Source: Collinsella aerofaciens
Lineage (GTDB): Bacteria; Actinomycetota; Coriobacteriia; Coriobacteriales; Coriobacteriaceae
Direction of reading: 5' to 3'
Length of the DNA stretch: 37,030 bases
Assembly: GCA_008671285.1 (NCBI GenBank)
Contig: RPYR01000164.1
Location: forward strand, 1 to 37,030
The position numbers and the translations under genes were made by a program. The notes below the pieces were generated by a model. That model saw only the letters and a list, made by a program, of their open reading frames with translations. It was not told where the DNA came from and did not search any database. This document shows positions 14,719 through 23,711 of the stretch, in pieces; the first letter of the stretch is position 1, and every line of letters begins with the position of its first letter.

Positions 14719-15461
14719 TGGGAAAGCTCTTCGTGGTGGGGATTGGCCCGGGCGGCCCCGACGGCATGACGATTGCGGCCCGGCGCGCGCTCGAGGCGGC
14801 CGACATCGTTGTGGGGTACACGAAATACGTGGAGCTCGCGCTCGCCGCCGTGCCCGACGCGGCGCATCTCGCGACGCCGATGATGCACGAGGTCGAACGG
14901 TGCCGCCTGGCGCTTTCGCGCGCGCAGAGCGGAGAAGCCGTGGCGCTCGTGTGCAGCGGTGACGCGGGCGTGTACGGCATGGCGAGTCCCGTGCTGGAGC
15001 TTGCGGAGGACTATCCCGATGTAGACGTGGAAGTTATCGCCGGGGCCACTGCGGCTCAGAGCGGGTCGGCGGTGCTCGGCGCCCCGCTTGCCCACGACTT
15101 CGCGGTCGTGTCGCTCTCCGACCTGCTCACGCCGTGGGAGGTCATCGAGCGCAGGCTCGCCGCCGTGGCGAGCGCCGACTTCTGCATCTGTTTGTACAAC
15201 CCGCGCAGTAGAAAGCGCGCCGACAGGCTCTCGCGCGCGGCGAAGATTATGCTCGAATGGAAGGCCCCCGTCACGCTCTGCGGCTGGGTACGCAACATCG
15301 GGCGCGAGGGGCAGCAGTCGGGCATGTGCAGGCTCTCCGAGCTGGGGGAGTTTGACGCCGACATGTTCACCACCGTGTTCGTCGGCAACGCGGACACGAA
15401 GCGCGTAGGCAGCCGTATGGTCACGCCGCGCGGGTATCGGGAGATTCCATGCGAAAGGTAA
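14718..15461 (+). CDS. cbiH: Cobalt-precorrin-3 C17-methyltransferase
   Basis: A 247-residue SAM-dependent methylase that methylates C17 and promotes ring contraction. FVVGIGPGGPDGMTIAARRAL and VVGYTKYVELA are typical of CbiH/CobJ; the GDP-type loop is CSGDAGVYGMA, and CLYNPRSRKR is conserved near residue 160. The ATG at 14718 overlaps the cbiG TGA (TGATG) and has AAGGAG 5 bases upstream; a GTG one codon earlier is possible. The 3' end overlaps the next gene by 13 bases. Confidence 0.94.
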   Translation: MGKLFVVGIGPGGPDGMTIAARRALEAADIVVGYTKYVELALAAVPDAAHLATPMMHEVERCRLALSRAQSGEAVALVCSGDAGVYGMASPVLELAEDYPDVDVEVIAGATAAQSGSAVLGAPLAHDFAVVSLSDLLTPWEVIERRLAAVASADFCICLYNPRSRKRADRLSRAAKIMLEWKAPVTLCGWVRNIGREGQQSGMCRLSELGEFDADMFTTVFVGNADTKRVGSRMVTPRGYREIPCER

Positions 15462-16696
15462 CGATCATTGGGGCGGGGCCCGGAGACCCCGACTTGCTCT
15501 CGCGCGCGGCGCTCGACGCGATCGACATCGCCGACGTGGTCATCGGTGCTCATCGCGCGCTTGTCGGCATCGACGTGCCGCCCGACGTGGTGAGATGCGA
15601 GCTCGTGAAGACGGCGGACATCGTCGCTGCGCTCACCGATGCGGCGTCGTGGCAGCGCGCCGTGGTCGTGATGACGGGCGATGTGGGGCTGTTCAGCGGC
15701 GCGCGCCGCCTGGTGGAGGCGCTCTCCAGCGACGCGCAGGTGGACGTGCGCGTCATTCCCGGCATAAGCTCAGCGTCGTATCTCGCCGCGCGCCTCGCGC
15801 GTCCATGGCAGGATTGGCACTTCGCGAGCGCTCACGGCGTGGCGTGCGACATCGTGGCCGAGGCCGAGAGCGCGGGTGAGCGCTTCCTTGCCACGTCGGG
15901 CGGGGAAGACCCCTCGCGGCTTTCGGGCGAGCTTGTGCAGGCGGGCTTCGGGGACGCGCGCGTGACGGTGGCCGAGCGCCTGTCGTACCCCGACGAGCGC
16001 ATCACCTGCGCGAGCGCAAGTGAAATCGCAGGTCAGACGTTCGACGACTTGAACGTGATGCTTATCGAGTTCGCATCCCGCGCCGCGAGTTCCCGCTGGC
16101 CGTACGCTTCCTCGGGCATTCCCGACGAGCTCTTCATCCGCGGCGACGTTCCCATGACCAAGCAGGAGGTGCGCGCAGTCGCGCTCGCGAAGCTGCGCCT
16201 TACCGCTACCGACACCGTGTGGGACGTCGGAGCCGGCACGGGGAGCGTGTCGATCGAGGCGGCGCTCGTCGCGCGAGCGGGGTCGGTATGGGCGGTCGAG
16301 CGCAACGCGACCGGCGTGCGGCTCATCCGAGAGAACGCGGATGCATTCGGGTGCGGCAACGTGCATGCGGTCCCCGGTGTCGCCCCCGAAGCGCTCGCGA
16401 AACTGCCCGTTCCCGACGCTGTGTTCGTCGGCGGGAGCGCGGGCGAGCTTCCCTCTATCGTGGAGGCGGCGCTCGAGAAGAACTCGCAGGTTCGCCTGTG
16501 CGTGCCATGCGTCACTGTTGAGACGCTCACCGAGGCGTGCGCGCTCCTCTCGGGTTCGCGCTTTAAGGGGTTCGAGGCGTGCCAGGTGTCGGCCGCCCGC
16601 GCCGAGGCTGTAGGCTCGCACCATCTTATGAAGGCGCAAAACCCCGTGTTCCTCGTCAGCGCGCGTGGTGCAGGTGGGGAAGGCGGCGCCCGGTGA
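15449..16696 (+). CDS. cbiET: Cobalt-precorrin-7 C5-methyltransferase / C15-methyltransferase-decarboxylase fusion
   Basis: A 415-residue fusion equivalent to CobL. The N-terminal CbiE part (about 1-200) has VTIIGAGPGDPDLLSRAAL, VVMTGDVGLFSGARRL and VIPGISSASYLAARL and methylates C5. The C-terminal CbiT part (about 215-405) begins MTKQEVRAVALAKLRL and contains the Rossmann SAM motif VWDVGAGTGSVSIEAA; it methylates C15 and decarboxylates the acetate chain at C12. The gene overlaps cbiH by 13 bases and the cbiA start by 4 bases. Confidence 0.95.
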   Translation: MRKVTIIGAGPGDPDLLSRAALDAIDIADVVIGAHRALVGIDVPPDVVRCELVKTADIVAALTDAASWQRAVVVMTGDVGLFSGARRLVEALSSDAQVDVRVIPGISSASYLAARLARPWQDWHFASAHGVACDIVAEAESAGERFLATSGGEDPSRLSGELVQAGFGDARVTVAERLSYPDERITCASASEIAGQTFDDLNVMLIEFASRAASSRWPYASSGIPDELFIRGDVPMTKQEVRAVALAKLRLTATDTVWDVGAGTGSVSIEAALVARAGSVWAVERNATGVRLIRENADAFGCGNVHAVPGVAPEALAKLPVPDAVFVGGSAGELPSIVEAALEKNSQVRLCVPCVTVETLTEACALLSGSRFKGFEACQVSAARAEAVGSHHLMKAQNPVFLVSARGAGGEGGAR

Positions 16697-18075
16697 GCAC
16701 GTCCATCCCGCGCTTCATGGTCGCTGCGCCCTCGAGTGGGAGCGGCAAGACGGTCGTAACGTGCGCGCTCCTGCGCGCGTTCGCGCGCCGCGGCCTTGCA
16801 TGCGCGGCCTTCAAATGCGGCCCCGACTACATTGACCCGCTCTTTCATCGCCGCGTCGTGGGTGCGTGCTCGGGCAACTTAGACGGCTTCTTCACCGACG
16901 CCCCGACGCTGCGCGCCCTGCTCGCACGCGGCGCCGCGGGCGCGGATGTCGCGGTGCTCGAGGGGGTCATGGGCTTCTACGACGGCATGGCGCCCGGCGT
17001 GGCCGACGCGAGCAGCTACCAGGTTGCGCACGACACGGAAACGCCGGTCGTTTTAGTGGTGAACGGGCGCGGGGCGTCTTTATCGCTCGCCGCCGTAATC
17101 CGCGGCATCGCCGAGTTCCTGCCTTGTGCGAACGTGCGCGGCGTCGTGCTGAACAAGACGAGCGCTGCTGCCTGCGCCTACGCGGCGCCTGCGATTGAGA
17201 AGCACACGGGCGTCGCGGTTTTGGGTAATATTCCCGCCGACGAGGCGTTCTCGCTCGAAAGCCGGCATCTGGGGCTTGTGACCGCCGACGAAGTCAAGCA
17301 GCTCTCCGCGCGCATCGACAAGATGGCCGAGCTGGTGGAAAAGAGCGTCAACGTCGACCGCTTGCTTGAAATAGCGGCGACGGCACCCGATATCTGCGAG
17401 GAACCTTATCGGTTGGAGCCGATCGCGGGAGCGCGGCCCATCGTCGCCGTCACGCGCGACGAGGCGTTCTCGTTTTACTACGAGGAGAACCTGCGCGCGC
17501 TCGAGGACCTGGGTTGCGAGCTGGCCTTTTTCAGCCCCCTGTGTGATAGCGAGTTGCCCCGGGGGACAAGCGCCCTCTATCTGGGGGGCGGCTACCCGGA
17601 GCTCCATGCGCGGCAGCTCTCCGAGAACGCGCCGATGCGCGAGGCGGTGCGGCGCGCGGTGGAATCTGGCATGCCGACGGTCGCCGAATGCGGTGGGTTT
17701 CTGTATCTGCAGCGCGAAATCGCCGATAGCGAGGGGCGGCGCTGGCCTGTTGCGGGCGCCCTTGAGGGCGTAAGCGAGAACGGGGGAAGGCTGTCCCATT
17801 TCGGGTACGTGGAGCTCACTTCTCAACGCGACGGGCTCTACGGGCCGCGCGGCACACGCATCCGCGCGCACGAGTTCCACTACTGGCAGTCCACCTGCCC
17901 GGGCGGCGACTTCTGGGCGCAGAAGCCCCGGCGAGACAAGGGCTGGCCGTGCATGACGACCACCCCGTCCCTGGTTGCGGGCTTCCCGCATGTGTACTAT
18001 CCTGCGAACCCCGACGTTGCGCGCGCGTTCGCGTCTGCCGCAGCGTCGTTCGCAGAGAGGAGACAGCATGGCTGA
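16693..18075 (+). CDS. cbiA: Cobyrinate a,c-diamide synthase
   Basis: A 460-residue glutamine- and ATP-dependent amidase that amidates the a and c side chains of cobyrinate. The ATPase domain starts FMVAAPSSGSGKT (P-loop, Lys19), followed by FKCGPDYIDPLFH and VLEGVMGFYDG. The class I glutaminase domain has LYLGGGYPELHA and the nucleophile Cys in AECGGFLYL, plus AHEFHYW near the end. The GTG start at 16693 overlaps the previous TGA (GTGA); the longer open frame upstream is inside cbiET and is not family-like. Overlaps cobT by 8 bases. Confidence 0.95.
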   Translation: MSTSIPRFMVAAPSSGSGKTVVTCALLRAFARRGLACAAFKCGPDYIDPLFHRRVVGACSGNLDGFFTDAPTLRALLARGAAGADVAVLEGVMGFYDGMAPGVADASSYQVAHDTETPVVLVVNGRGASLSLAAVIRGIAEFLPCANVRGVVLNKTSAAACAYAAPAIEKHTGVAVLGNIPADEAFSLESRHLGLVTADEVKQLSARIDKMAELVEKSVNVDRLLEIAATAPDICEEPYRLEPIAGARPIVAVTRDEAFSFYYEENLRALEDLGCELAFFSPLCDSELPRGTSALYLGGGYPELHARQLSENAPMREAVRRAVESGMPTVAECGGFLYLQREIADSEGRRWPVAGALEGVSENGGRLSHFGYVELTSQRDGLYGPRGTRIRAHEFHYWQSTCPGGDFWAQKPRRDKGWPCMTTTPSLVAGFPHVYYPANPDVARAFASAAASFAERRQHG

Positions 18076-19210
18076 AACAACCGAAACCGCGCTTGCCTGC
18101 ATCCGCGAGGAAGTCGAGCGCGCGTTCTCGTCGGCGCCGGGCGCCGTGCTCGAAGCCGCGCTCTCCCGGATCGCGCCCGCAGACGAGTGCGCCCGCGCCG
18201 CCGCGTACGCCGCGTGGGACTCCATCGCGCACCCCTTGGGGGGATTGGGCGACTTTGAAGACGCCGTCGCGCGTATCGCCGCAGCTCAGGGGAGCGCTGA
18301 GGTGGCCGAGTTTCCCCGTGCGCTCGCGGTATTCTTCTCCGACAACGGGGTCGTTGCCGAAGGCGTGTCGCAAAGCGGACAAGACGTGACGTGTGCCGTC
18401 GCGCGCAACATGTGCGAGGGGGCCACGAGCGCCTACCGCATGGCGGCGTTCGCGGGTGCCGAGGTCGTGCCCGTCGACGTGGGTATGGCCCGGGGCATAG
18501 AAGACGCGCGCATGGTGCGCGCGAACGTGCGGCGGGGGAGCGGCAACATCGCGCACGGCTTAGCCATGTCTCGCGATGGGGCCGTGCGCGCGATCGAGGT
18601 CGGAATCGCCGTCGCGTGCGGGCTTGCCCGCGCCGGCGTGCGCCTTCTCGCCGCGGGCGAGATGGGCATCGGCAACACGACCACCTCGGCGGCGGTGGCC
18701 GCAGTGCTCATCCGGGCGGACGCGCGGAGACTCGTCGGGCGCGGCGCGGGGCTCTCGGACGCCTCGCTCGCGCGCAAGCGCGACGTGGTCGAGCGCGCTA
18801 TCGACGCGAACTCTCCCGATCCCGCCGACCCGATCGACGTGCTCTCGAAGGTGGGCGGCTTCGACATCGCGGCGATGTGCGGCTTCTACCTGGGGGCCGC
18901 GGCCTCGAAGGCGCCGGCGCTCCTCGACGGGGTCATATCCTGCACGGCGGCCCTGTGCGCGGCGCGCCTGTGCCCTAACGCCTTGGGCTACCTCGTGGGC
19001 ACCCACGCATCAAGCGAACCCGCAAGCCAGGAGCTCCTTCGCGAGCTCGGCATTAAGGCACCCCTCGACGCAGGCATGCACTTGGGCGAGGGCGCGGGCG
19101 CCATGGCGTATCTGCCCCTTCTGGATTCGGCGCTGCGCGTGTACCGGGATGGGAAGACGTTCACGGCGACTGGCATGGCTGCTTACGAGCATTTCGAGGC
19201 CGGGAAATGA
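18068..19210 (+). CDS. cobT: Nicotinate-nucleotide:dimethylbenzimidazole phosphoribosyltransferase
   Basis: A 380-residue enzyme that makes the alpha-ribazole phosphate (or related lower-ligand nucleotide) for the nucleotide loop. Motifs: LGGLGDFEDAVARIAA, FFSDNGVVAEGVSQS, AAGEMGIGNTTTSAAV and, near the end, DAGMHLGEGAGAM with the catalytic Glu. The ATG at 18068 follows GAGAGGAG, so the longer open frame to 17975 is rejected. No dimethylbenzimidazole synthesis gene (bluB or bza) is in the window, so the lower ligand is not known. Confidence 0.95.
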   Translation: MAETTETALACIREEVERAFSSAPGAVLEAALSRIAPADECARAAAYAAWDSIAHPLGGLGDFEDAVARIAAAQGSAEVAEFPRALAVFFSDNGVVAEGVSQSGQDVTCAVARNMCEGATSAYRMAAFAGAEVVPVDVGMARGIEDARMVRANVRRGSGNIAHGLAMSRDGAVRAIEVGIAVACGLARAGVRLLAAGEMGIGNTTTSAAVAAVLIRADARRLVGRGAGLSDASLARKRDVVERAIDANSPDPADPIDVLSKVGGFDIAAMCGFYLGAAASKAPALLDGVISCTAALCAARLCPNALGYLVGTHASSEPASQELLRELGIKAPLDAGMHLGEGAGAMAYLPLLDSALRVYRDGKTFTATGMAAYEHFEAGK

Positions 19211-19755
19211 CGGTGACGCTCGTCATCGGCGCCGCCGCGAGCGGCAAGAGCGCCTACGCCGAGTCCCTGTGCCTCGGGCACGATGGCCCTCGCGTGTACC
19301 TGGCAACGATGGAGCCCTTCGGGGAAGAGGGCGCCCGCCGCATCGCGCGCCATCGGGCGCTGCGCGAGGGCAAGGGGTTTTCCACCCTCGAGCGTACGCG
19401 TGACGTGGGCGCCGCAGCGTCCGGGCTTCCGCGCGGCTGCACGCTTCTTTTGGAGGACGTGGGCAACCTGGTTGCAAACGAGCTTTTCGCGGAAGGCGGC
19501 TTGTCCCCACGTGACCCCGACGCTGCGGCGCGCGAGGTGCTCGGAGGCATCGAACGGCTCGCTCAGGCCGCTGCGTATACGGTGGTGGTCACCGTCGACG
19601 TGTTCGCCGATGGGATGCGCTACGATGAGGAGACCGAGGCATGGAGGCGCGCGCTCGCGCGCGTGAACGCGGGCGTGGCGGCGCTGGCCGACCGCGCAGT
19701 CGAAGTGGTATGCGGGATTCCCGTGTGGATGAAAGGCGAAGGACCTACAAGGTGA
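19207..19755 (+). CDS. cobU: Adenosylcobinamide kinase / adenosylcobinamide-phosphate guanylyltransferase
   Basis: A 182-residue CobU. The P-loop VIGAAASGKSAYAE is at residues 6-19; RRIARHRALREGKGFSTLE carries the His that is guanylylated in the family; LLLEDVGNLVANELF and VEVVCGIPVWMKGE are the remaining conserved blocks. It phosphorylates adenosylcobinamide and transfers GMP to make the substrate of CobS. Its ATG overlaps the cobT TGA (ATGA). A second, shorter CobU-like domain is found two genes downstream, fused to a phosphatase. Confidence 0.92.
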   Translation: MTVTLVIGAAASGKSAYAESLCLGHDGPRVYLATMEPFGEEGARRIARHRALREGKGFSTLERTRDVGAAASGLPRGCTLLLEDVGNLVANELFAEGGLSPRDPDAAAREVLGGIERLAQAAAYTVVVTVDVFADGMRYDEETEAWRRALARVNAGVAALADRAVEVVCGIPVWMKGEGPTR

Positions 19756-20519
19756 AGATAGCAGAGGCAATCGGCGCGGCGTTCGGAACGTTCTCGCGCA
19801 TCCCCGTCCCGAAATCGGCCTGGACCGATTTCGGATCAACCCATGCGCTTGCCGCGTTTCCCCTGGTGGGCCTTGCGGAAGGCTTCCTCATGACGGCGTG
19901 GGGGCACGTGGCGAACCTCCTCGGCGTGCCCGCGACCATCGTCGCGGCTGTGCTCGTGGCGCTGCCTGTGGCGGTGACGGGAGGCATTCACCTAGACGGG
20001 CTCTGCGACACCTCCGATGCGCTTGCAAGTTGGACCCCGCGCGAGCGAAAGCTCGAGATCATGCACGACCCGCGGGCAGGCGCCTTCGGGGTCATCGGTG
20101 TTGTCATGTACCTTATTCTGCAGTTTTCCCTGTTCACCGCGCTGCCGCTTACGGCGGGGGCGTTCCTCGCGCTTCTGTGCTCGCTCGTGTTCTCCCGCGC
20201 GCTTTCGGGGCTCGCCGTTGAATGCTGGCCTGCCGCGCGGGCGGACGGCATGGCCGCGGGGCTCTCGCCTGCGAAGAAGCGCGCGGCGATCGTCGTGCCG
20301 CTTTGCGCTTTCGCTACGGCTTCGGCTGCAGGGATGGTCGCGTGCGCTCGGGCCGTCGGCGCCCTTATGGCGGTGGCGGGGCTTTTGGCGCTCGCGTGGT
20401 ACCGCCATGTTGCCCTGTCCCGCTTCGGCGGGGTGACGGGGGATTTGGCCGGATGGTTTCTGCAATGGGCCGAGCTCGCGATGCTTGCTATGCTGGTGGC
20501 GGGGGGCATGCTCCTATGA
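19752..20519 (+). CDS. cobS: Cobalamin synthase (adenosylcobinamide-GDP ribazoletransferase)
   Basis: A 255-residue polytopic membrane protein that joins adenosylcobinamide-GDP and alpha-ribazole (phosphate). The signature VTGGIHLDGLCDTSDAL is followed by KLEIMHDPRAGAFGVIGVV (metal-binding DxxxD context), and several hydrophobic helices cover the rest. It starts with GTG at 19752 overlapping the cobU TGA (GTGA); the upstream open frame overlaps cobU. Its last bases overlap the next gene by 4. Confidence 0.94.
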   Translation: MKIAEAIGAAFGTFSRIPVPKSAWTDFGSTHALAAFPLVGLAEGFLMTAWGHVANLLGVPATIVAAVLVALPVAVTGGIHLDGLCDTSDALASWTPRERKLEIMHDPRAGAFGVIGVVMYLILQFSLFTALPLTAGAFLALLCSLVFSRALSGLAVECWPAARADGMAAGLSPAKKRAAIVVPLCAFATASAAGMVACARAVGALMAVAGLLALAWYRHVALSRFGGVTGDLAGWFLQWAELAMLAMLVAGGMLL

Positions 20520-21517
20520 TGCTCGTGGTAGGTGGCGCGCATTCGGGGAAGAGGACCTTCGTGCGCGAAAAGCTCGGGTTCGCGGCGGACGATTTCGTCG
20601 ACGCGGCGCAGCTTGCGGAGGGCGGCGTGCCCGCGGCTTTTGCCGGCCGCGTCGCGTACCATGCTGAGGAACTCGTACGCGCGCTCGACGCTGACCGGGC
20701 GCTCGAGCGGCTGATCGGCTTCGCCGCAGTGATTCTGTCCTTGGTCGGCTCGGGGGTCGTCCCTATGCATGCGGAAGACGCCCAATGGCGCGAGCGCGCG
20801 GGGCGCCTGGGATGCGCGCTCGCTGCGCGCGCCGACGTCGTCGTGCGCATGACGTGCGGGATTCCCCAGGTCATCAAAGGAAACCTTGCCGATGCTCCTC
20901 GAGGGACGCAGGGCGCGGGCGCGCCTTTGGAAGTCGTCTTCGTGCGCCATGGTGCCACGGCGGGCACGGAAGACCATCGCTACAGCGGGGCGGGCACCGA
21001 CGAGCCCCTGTCGAGCGCGGGCGAGCGCGCTTTGCGCGACCTCGCGTGCGATCGTGACGTGTTCCGTGTTATCACGAGCGGCATGGCCCGCACCGACCAG
21101 ACGGCACGCATCCTCTTCCCGAACGCGGAGCTTATGGCGTGCCCCGGTCTGCGCGAGATGGATTTCGGCGACTTCGAGGGGCGAAGCGCCGCCGAACTTA
21201 AAGAGGATGCGCGTTACCGCGCCTGGGTAGACTCCTGGTGTGAGACGCGCTGCCCGCATGGCGAGGGCAAGAGCGATTTCACCCGCCGCGTCGTCGCGGC
21301 GTTTCGGGAGGCGTGCGAATCGGAGCGCGCCCAGGGGAGTGGGCGCGCCGTCTTCGTTGTTCATGCGGGTACCGTGAAAGCGCTGCTCTCCGAGCTAGCT
21401 GTCCCGAAAATGGGATACTTCGACGTGCATACCGAGCCGGGCGGCGCATGGGCCGCCACCTGGGATGGGCGCTGCCTTCGCGACGTTCGCCCCGCTTCGG
21501 GGGGCGATGCCCGGTGA
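20516..21517 (+). CDS. cobC: Fusion of a CobU-like cobinamide kinase domain and a CobC-type alpha-ribazole phosphatase
   Basis: A 333-residue two-domain protein. Residues about 1-140 begin MLVVGGAHSGKRTFVREKL (P-loop) and contain VGSGVVPMHAEDAQWRERAG and VVVRMTCGIPQVIKG, which resemble compact CobU-like proteins of Clostridia, with a His in AYHAEEL at the position where CobU is guanylylated. Residues about 145-330 are a histidine phosphatase: EVVFVRHGAT with the nucleophile His, then DEPLSSAGERAL, LREMDFGDFEGR and VFVVHAGTVKALLS. The phosphatase would dephosphorylate alpha-ribazole phosphate or cobalamin phosphate. Two adjacent ATGs (20516 and 20519) are possible starts. Whether the CobU-like half is active is unknown because a full CobU is encoded nearby. 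Confidence 0.9.
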   Translation: MMLVVGGAHSGKRTFVREKLGFAADDFVDAAQLAEGGVPAAFAGRVAYHAEELVRALDADRALERLIGFAAVILSLVGSGVVPMHAEDAQWRERAGRLGCALAARADVVVRMTCGIPQVIKGNLADAPRGTQGAGAPLEVVFVRHGATAGTEDHRYSGAGTDEPLSSAGERALRDLACDRDVFRVITSGMARTDQTARILFPNAELMACPGLREMDFGDFEGRSAAELKEDARYRAWVDSWCETRCPHGEGKSDFTRRVVAAFREACESERAQGSGRAVFVVHAGTVKALLSELAVPKMGYFDVHTEPGGAWAATWDGRCLRDVRPASGGDAR

Positions 21518-22491
21518 TGACGATTCTTGCCGTCGCCGCCGGGTTCGCGGCCGACCTTGCCTTCGGCGACCCGCGCTGGCTTCCCCATCCCGTCGTCGCC
21601 ATGGGGCACGCGATCACATGGGCCGAAGGCCGCCTGCGGGGCGCATTCCCGCAAACGTCCGCGGGCACGCGTGCCGCAGGGCTTGTGCTCGCCGTGGCGC
21701 TTCCGCTTGCGTGTGGGCTTTTGACCCTGGGTATCCTACATCTTTGCGGCATGGTTCACTCCGGCTTGCGCTTCGTGGCCGAGGCATGGGCGAGCTATCA
21801 GATTCTCGCGACATGCGAGCTGCGCCGCCAGAGCCTGGCCGTGGCCCGCGCGTTCTCGAAGGGCGGCCTTGTCGCGGCGCGCGAAGCCGTCGGGCTCATC
21901 GTGGGACGCGACGCGTCTGTTCTCGACGAGCAGGGCGTCGTGCGCGCCGCCGTGGAAACGGTGGCGGAGAACGCTAGCGACGGCGTCATCGCGCCGCTTT
22001 TCTACCTTATGATCGGGGGTGCGCCCTTGGGCATGGCGTACAAGGCGGTGAACACGCTCGACAGCATGGTGGGCTACAAAAACGAGCGCTACATCGACTT
22101 CGGCTGCGCCTCGGCGCGCCTCGACGATGCGGTGAACTGGATTCCCTCGCGCTTATCGGCCTTGTTCATGATCGCCGTGTGCCCGATCGTCGGGCTCGAC
22201 GCGCGCGGGGCGGCGCGCATCTGGCGCCGCGACAGGCGTCGCCATGCGAGCCCGAACGCGGCGCAGACCGAGTCAGCGTGCGCGGGCGCGCTTGGGCTGC
22301 GCCTGGCAGGACCCGCGGTGTATTTCGGCAAGCTCGTTGAGAAACCGACGATAGGCGACGCGTCCCGCGAAATCGAGTGGGGCGACATCGCCCGGGCGAC
22401 AAGGCTCATGCTCGCCGCGTCCGTATGCGCGCTCGTCGTCTTCGGCGCCGCGCGCGCGGCGGTCGTGCTCGTCGTGGGGGCGATGGTATGA
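21517..22491 (+). CDS. cbiB: Adenosylcobinamide-phosphate synthase
   Basis: A 324-residue membrane protein that attaches the aminopropanol (phosphate) arm to cobyric acid. Motifs: LAFGDPRWLPHPVVAMGHAI at the start, VAENASDGVIAPLFYLMIGG and MAYKAVNTLDSMVGYKNERY in the middle, SPNAAQTESACAGALGLRL later. The ATG overlaps the previous TGA (TGATG) and the last bases overlap cobD by 4. Confidence 0.95.
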   Translation: MTILAVAAGFAADLAFGDPRWLPHPVVAMGHAITWAEGRLRGAFPQTSAGTRAAGLVLAVALPLACGLLTLGILHLCGMVHSGLRFVAEAWASYQILATCELRRQSLAVARAFSKGGLVAAREAVGLIVGRDASVLDEQGVVRAAVETVAENASDGVIAPLFYLMIGGAPLGMAYKAVNTLDSMVGYKNERYIDFGCASARLDDAVNWIPSRLSALFMIAVCPIVGLDARGAARIWRRDRRRHASPNAAQTESACAGALGLRLAGPAVYFGKLVEKPTIGDASREIEWGDIARATRLMLAASVCALVVFGAARAAVVLVVGAMV

Positions 22492-23711
22492 GGGAAGACC
22501 ACGCCGCGTCCCGGGCTGCCGGGGGAATCCTGCGCGCCCGTGCGCATGGGGGCAGCCGGCAATCGCTCGGCATCGCTTGCGAAGGGGGCGCCTCCGACCT
22601 CATCGACTTCTCGGTGAACGTGAATCCGGCAGGCCCATCGCCGCGCGCCGTCGCCGCAGCTTGCAAGGCGCTTTCTCGAATCGACGCCTACCCCGATAGG
22701 GAAAGCCTCGCCCTCGTTCGTGCCCTAGCGCGCACCCAGGGCATTCCCGAAGATACTATCGTCTGCGGCGCGGGCGCGTCCGACATCATCTGGCGGCTCG
22801 CCGCGGCGGTGCACCCGAAACGCATCGTCGTGTGCGCGCCGACGTTCTCTGAATATGCGGAGGCGGCATCGTACTACGGCGCATGCGTGCAGGAGTTCCC
22901 GCTCTCCGAAGCGGATGACTTCGACGTGCCCGCCTCCTTCGCCCGCGCGATCGAGGGGCCGGGAGACGTGGCGTACCTCTGCAATCCGAACAACCCGACG
23001 GGGCGCCTCGTCGACCCCCGCGTGATCGATGCCGCGGCTTGCCGCTGCGAGCAGGTGGGCGCGCTGCTCGTCGTGGACGAGTGCTTTCTCGGATTTGCGC
23101 CCGACGCCCGCGAAAGGAGCGTGGCCGCACGCGCCGCGTGTTCGCACCATGTGGCCGTGCTCTCCGCGTTCACCAAGCTCTACGGAATGGCAGGGTTGCG
23201 GTTGGGGTATCTGATCAGCGGAAACGCCCAACTCATCGAGGGGATTCGTCGGGCGGGGCAGGCGTGGCCCGTCTCCTCGGTCGCCGAGGCCGCGGGCATC
23301 GCCGCCCTGGAAGACGTCGAATACGTCTCGCGCACGCGCGATGTATTGGCGGGCGAGCGAGCGTGGCTTTCCCACGAGCTCTCTTCGCTCGGGCTTTCCG
23401 TCGTGCCGTCGGATGCGAACTTCCTTTTAGTCCGCACGCCGGCGAAAGACATCCCCGAGCGCCTGTATAAACAGGGGGTTTTGGTCCGCACGTGCGACTC
23501 GTTTTCGATACTGTCCCGTTTCTGGTGCCGCGTCGCCGTGCGCACGCACAAGGAGAATGCCCGGCTTGCGAAGGCGTTCAGCCGCGCGCTTCGGGCGGAA
23601 GGTGCATCGGGCGAAGGCGAACCCGACGAACGGGGCGGCGCTTCTTGCAGCGGCGCTATGGCGGGCGCGGATGGCCGAGGCTCGGCGAAGGAGGTCGATA
23701 CCCGTGGGTAG
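22488..23711 (+). CDS. cobD: Threonine-phosphate decarboxylase (CobD-type aminotransferase-fold enzyme)
   Basis: A 407-residue PLP enzyme that makes (R)-1-amino-2-propanol O-phosphate, the substrate of CbiB. Family marks: DFSVNVNPAGPS near residue 42, CGAGASDIIWRLA, CNPNNPTGR, VVDECFLGF and the PLP lysine in SAFTKLYGMAGLRLGY; VRTCDSFSIL near the end. About 35 Gly/Glu-rich residues at the C-terminus extend beyond the usual end and overlap the ribosome-binding site of the next gene. Histidinol-phosphate aminotransferase (HisC) is the nearest alternative, but operon context and motifs favour CobD. Confidence 0.93.
   Translation: MREDHAASRAAGGILRARAHGGSRQSLGIACEGGASDLIDFSVNVNPAGPSPRAVAAACKALSRIDAYPDRESLALVRALARTQGIPEDTIVCGAGASDIIWRLAAAVHPKRIVVCAPTFSEYAEAASYYGACVQEFPLSEADDFDVPASFARAIEGPGDVAYLCNPNNPTGRLVDPRVIDAAACRCEQVGALLVVDECFLGFAPDARERSVAARAACSHHVAVLSAFTKLYGMAGLRLGYLISGNAQLIEGIRRAGQAWPVSSVAEAAGIAALEDVEYVSRTRDVLAGERAWLSHELSSLGLSVVPSDANFLLVRTPAKDIPERLYKQGVLVRTCDSFSILSRFWCRVAVRTHKENARLAKAFSRALRAEGASGEGEPDERGGASCSGAMAGADGRGSAKEVDTRG

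Noticed and set aside
19988..21364. A 458-codon minus-strand open frame across cobS and the CobU-like/CobC fusion
   Set aside because: It crosses two genes with clear family motifs on the other strand, and its translation looks like random high-G+C sequence.
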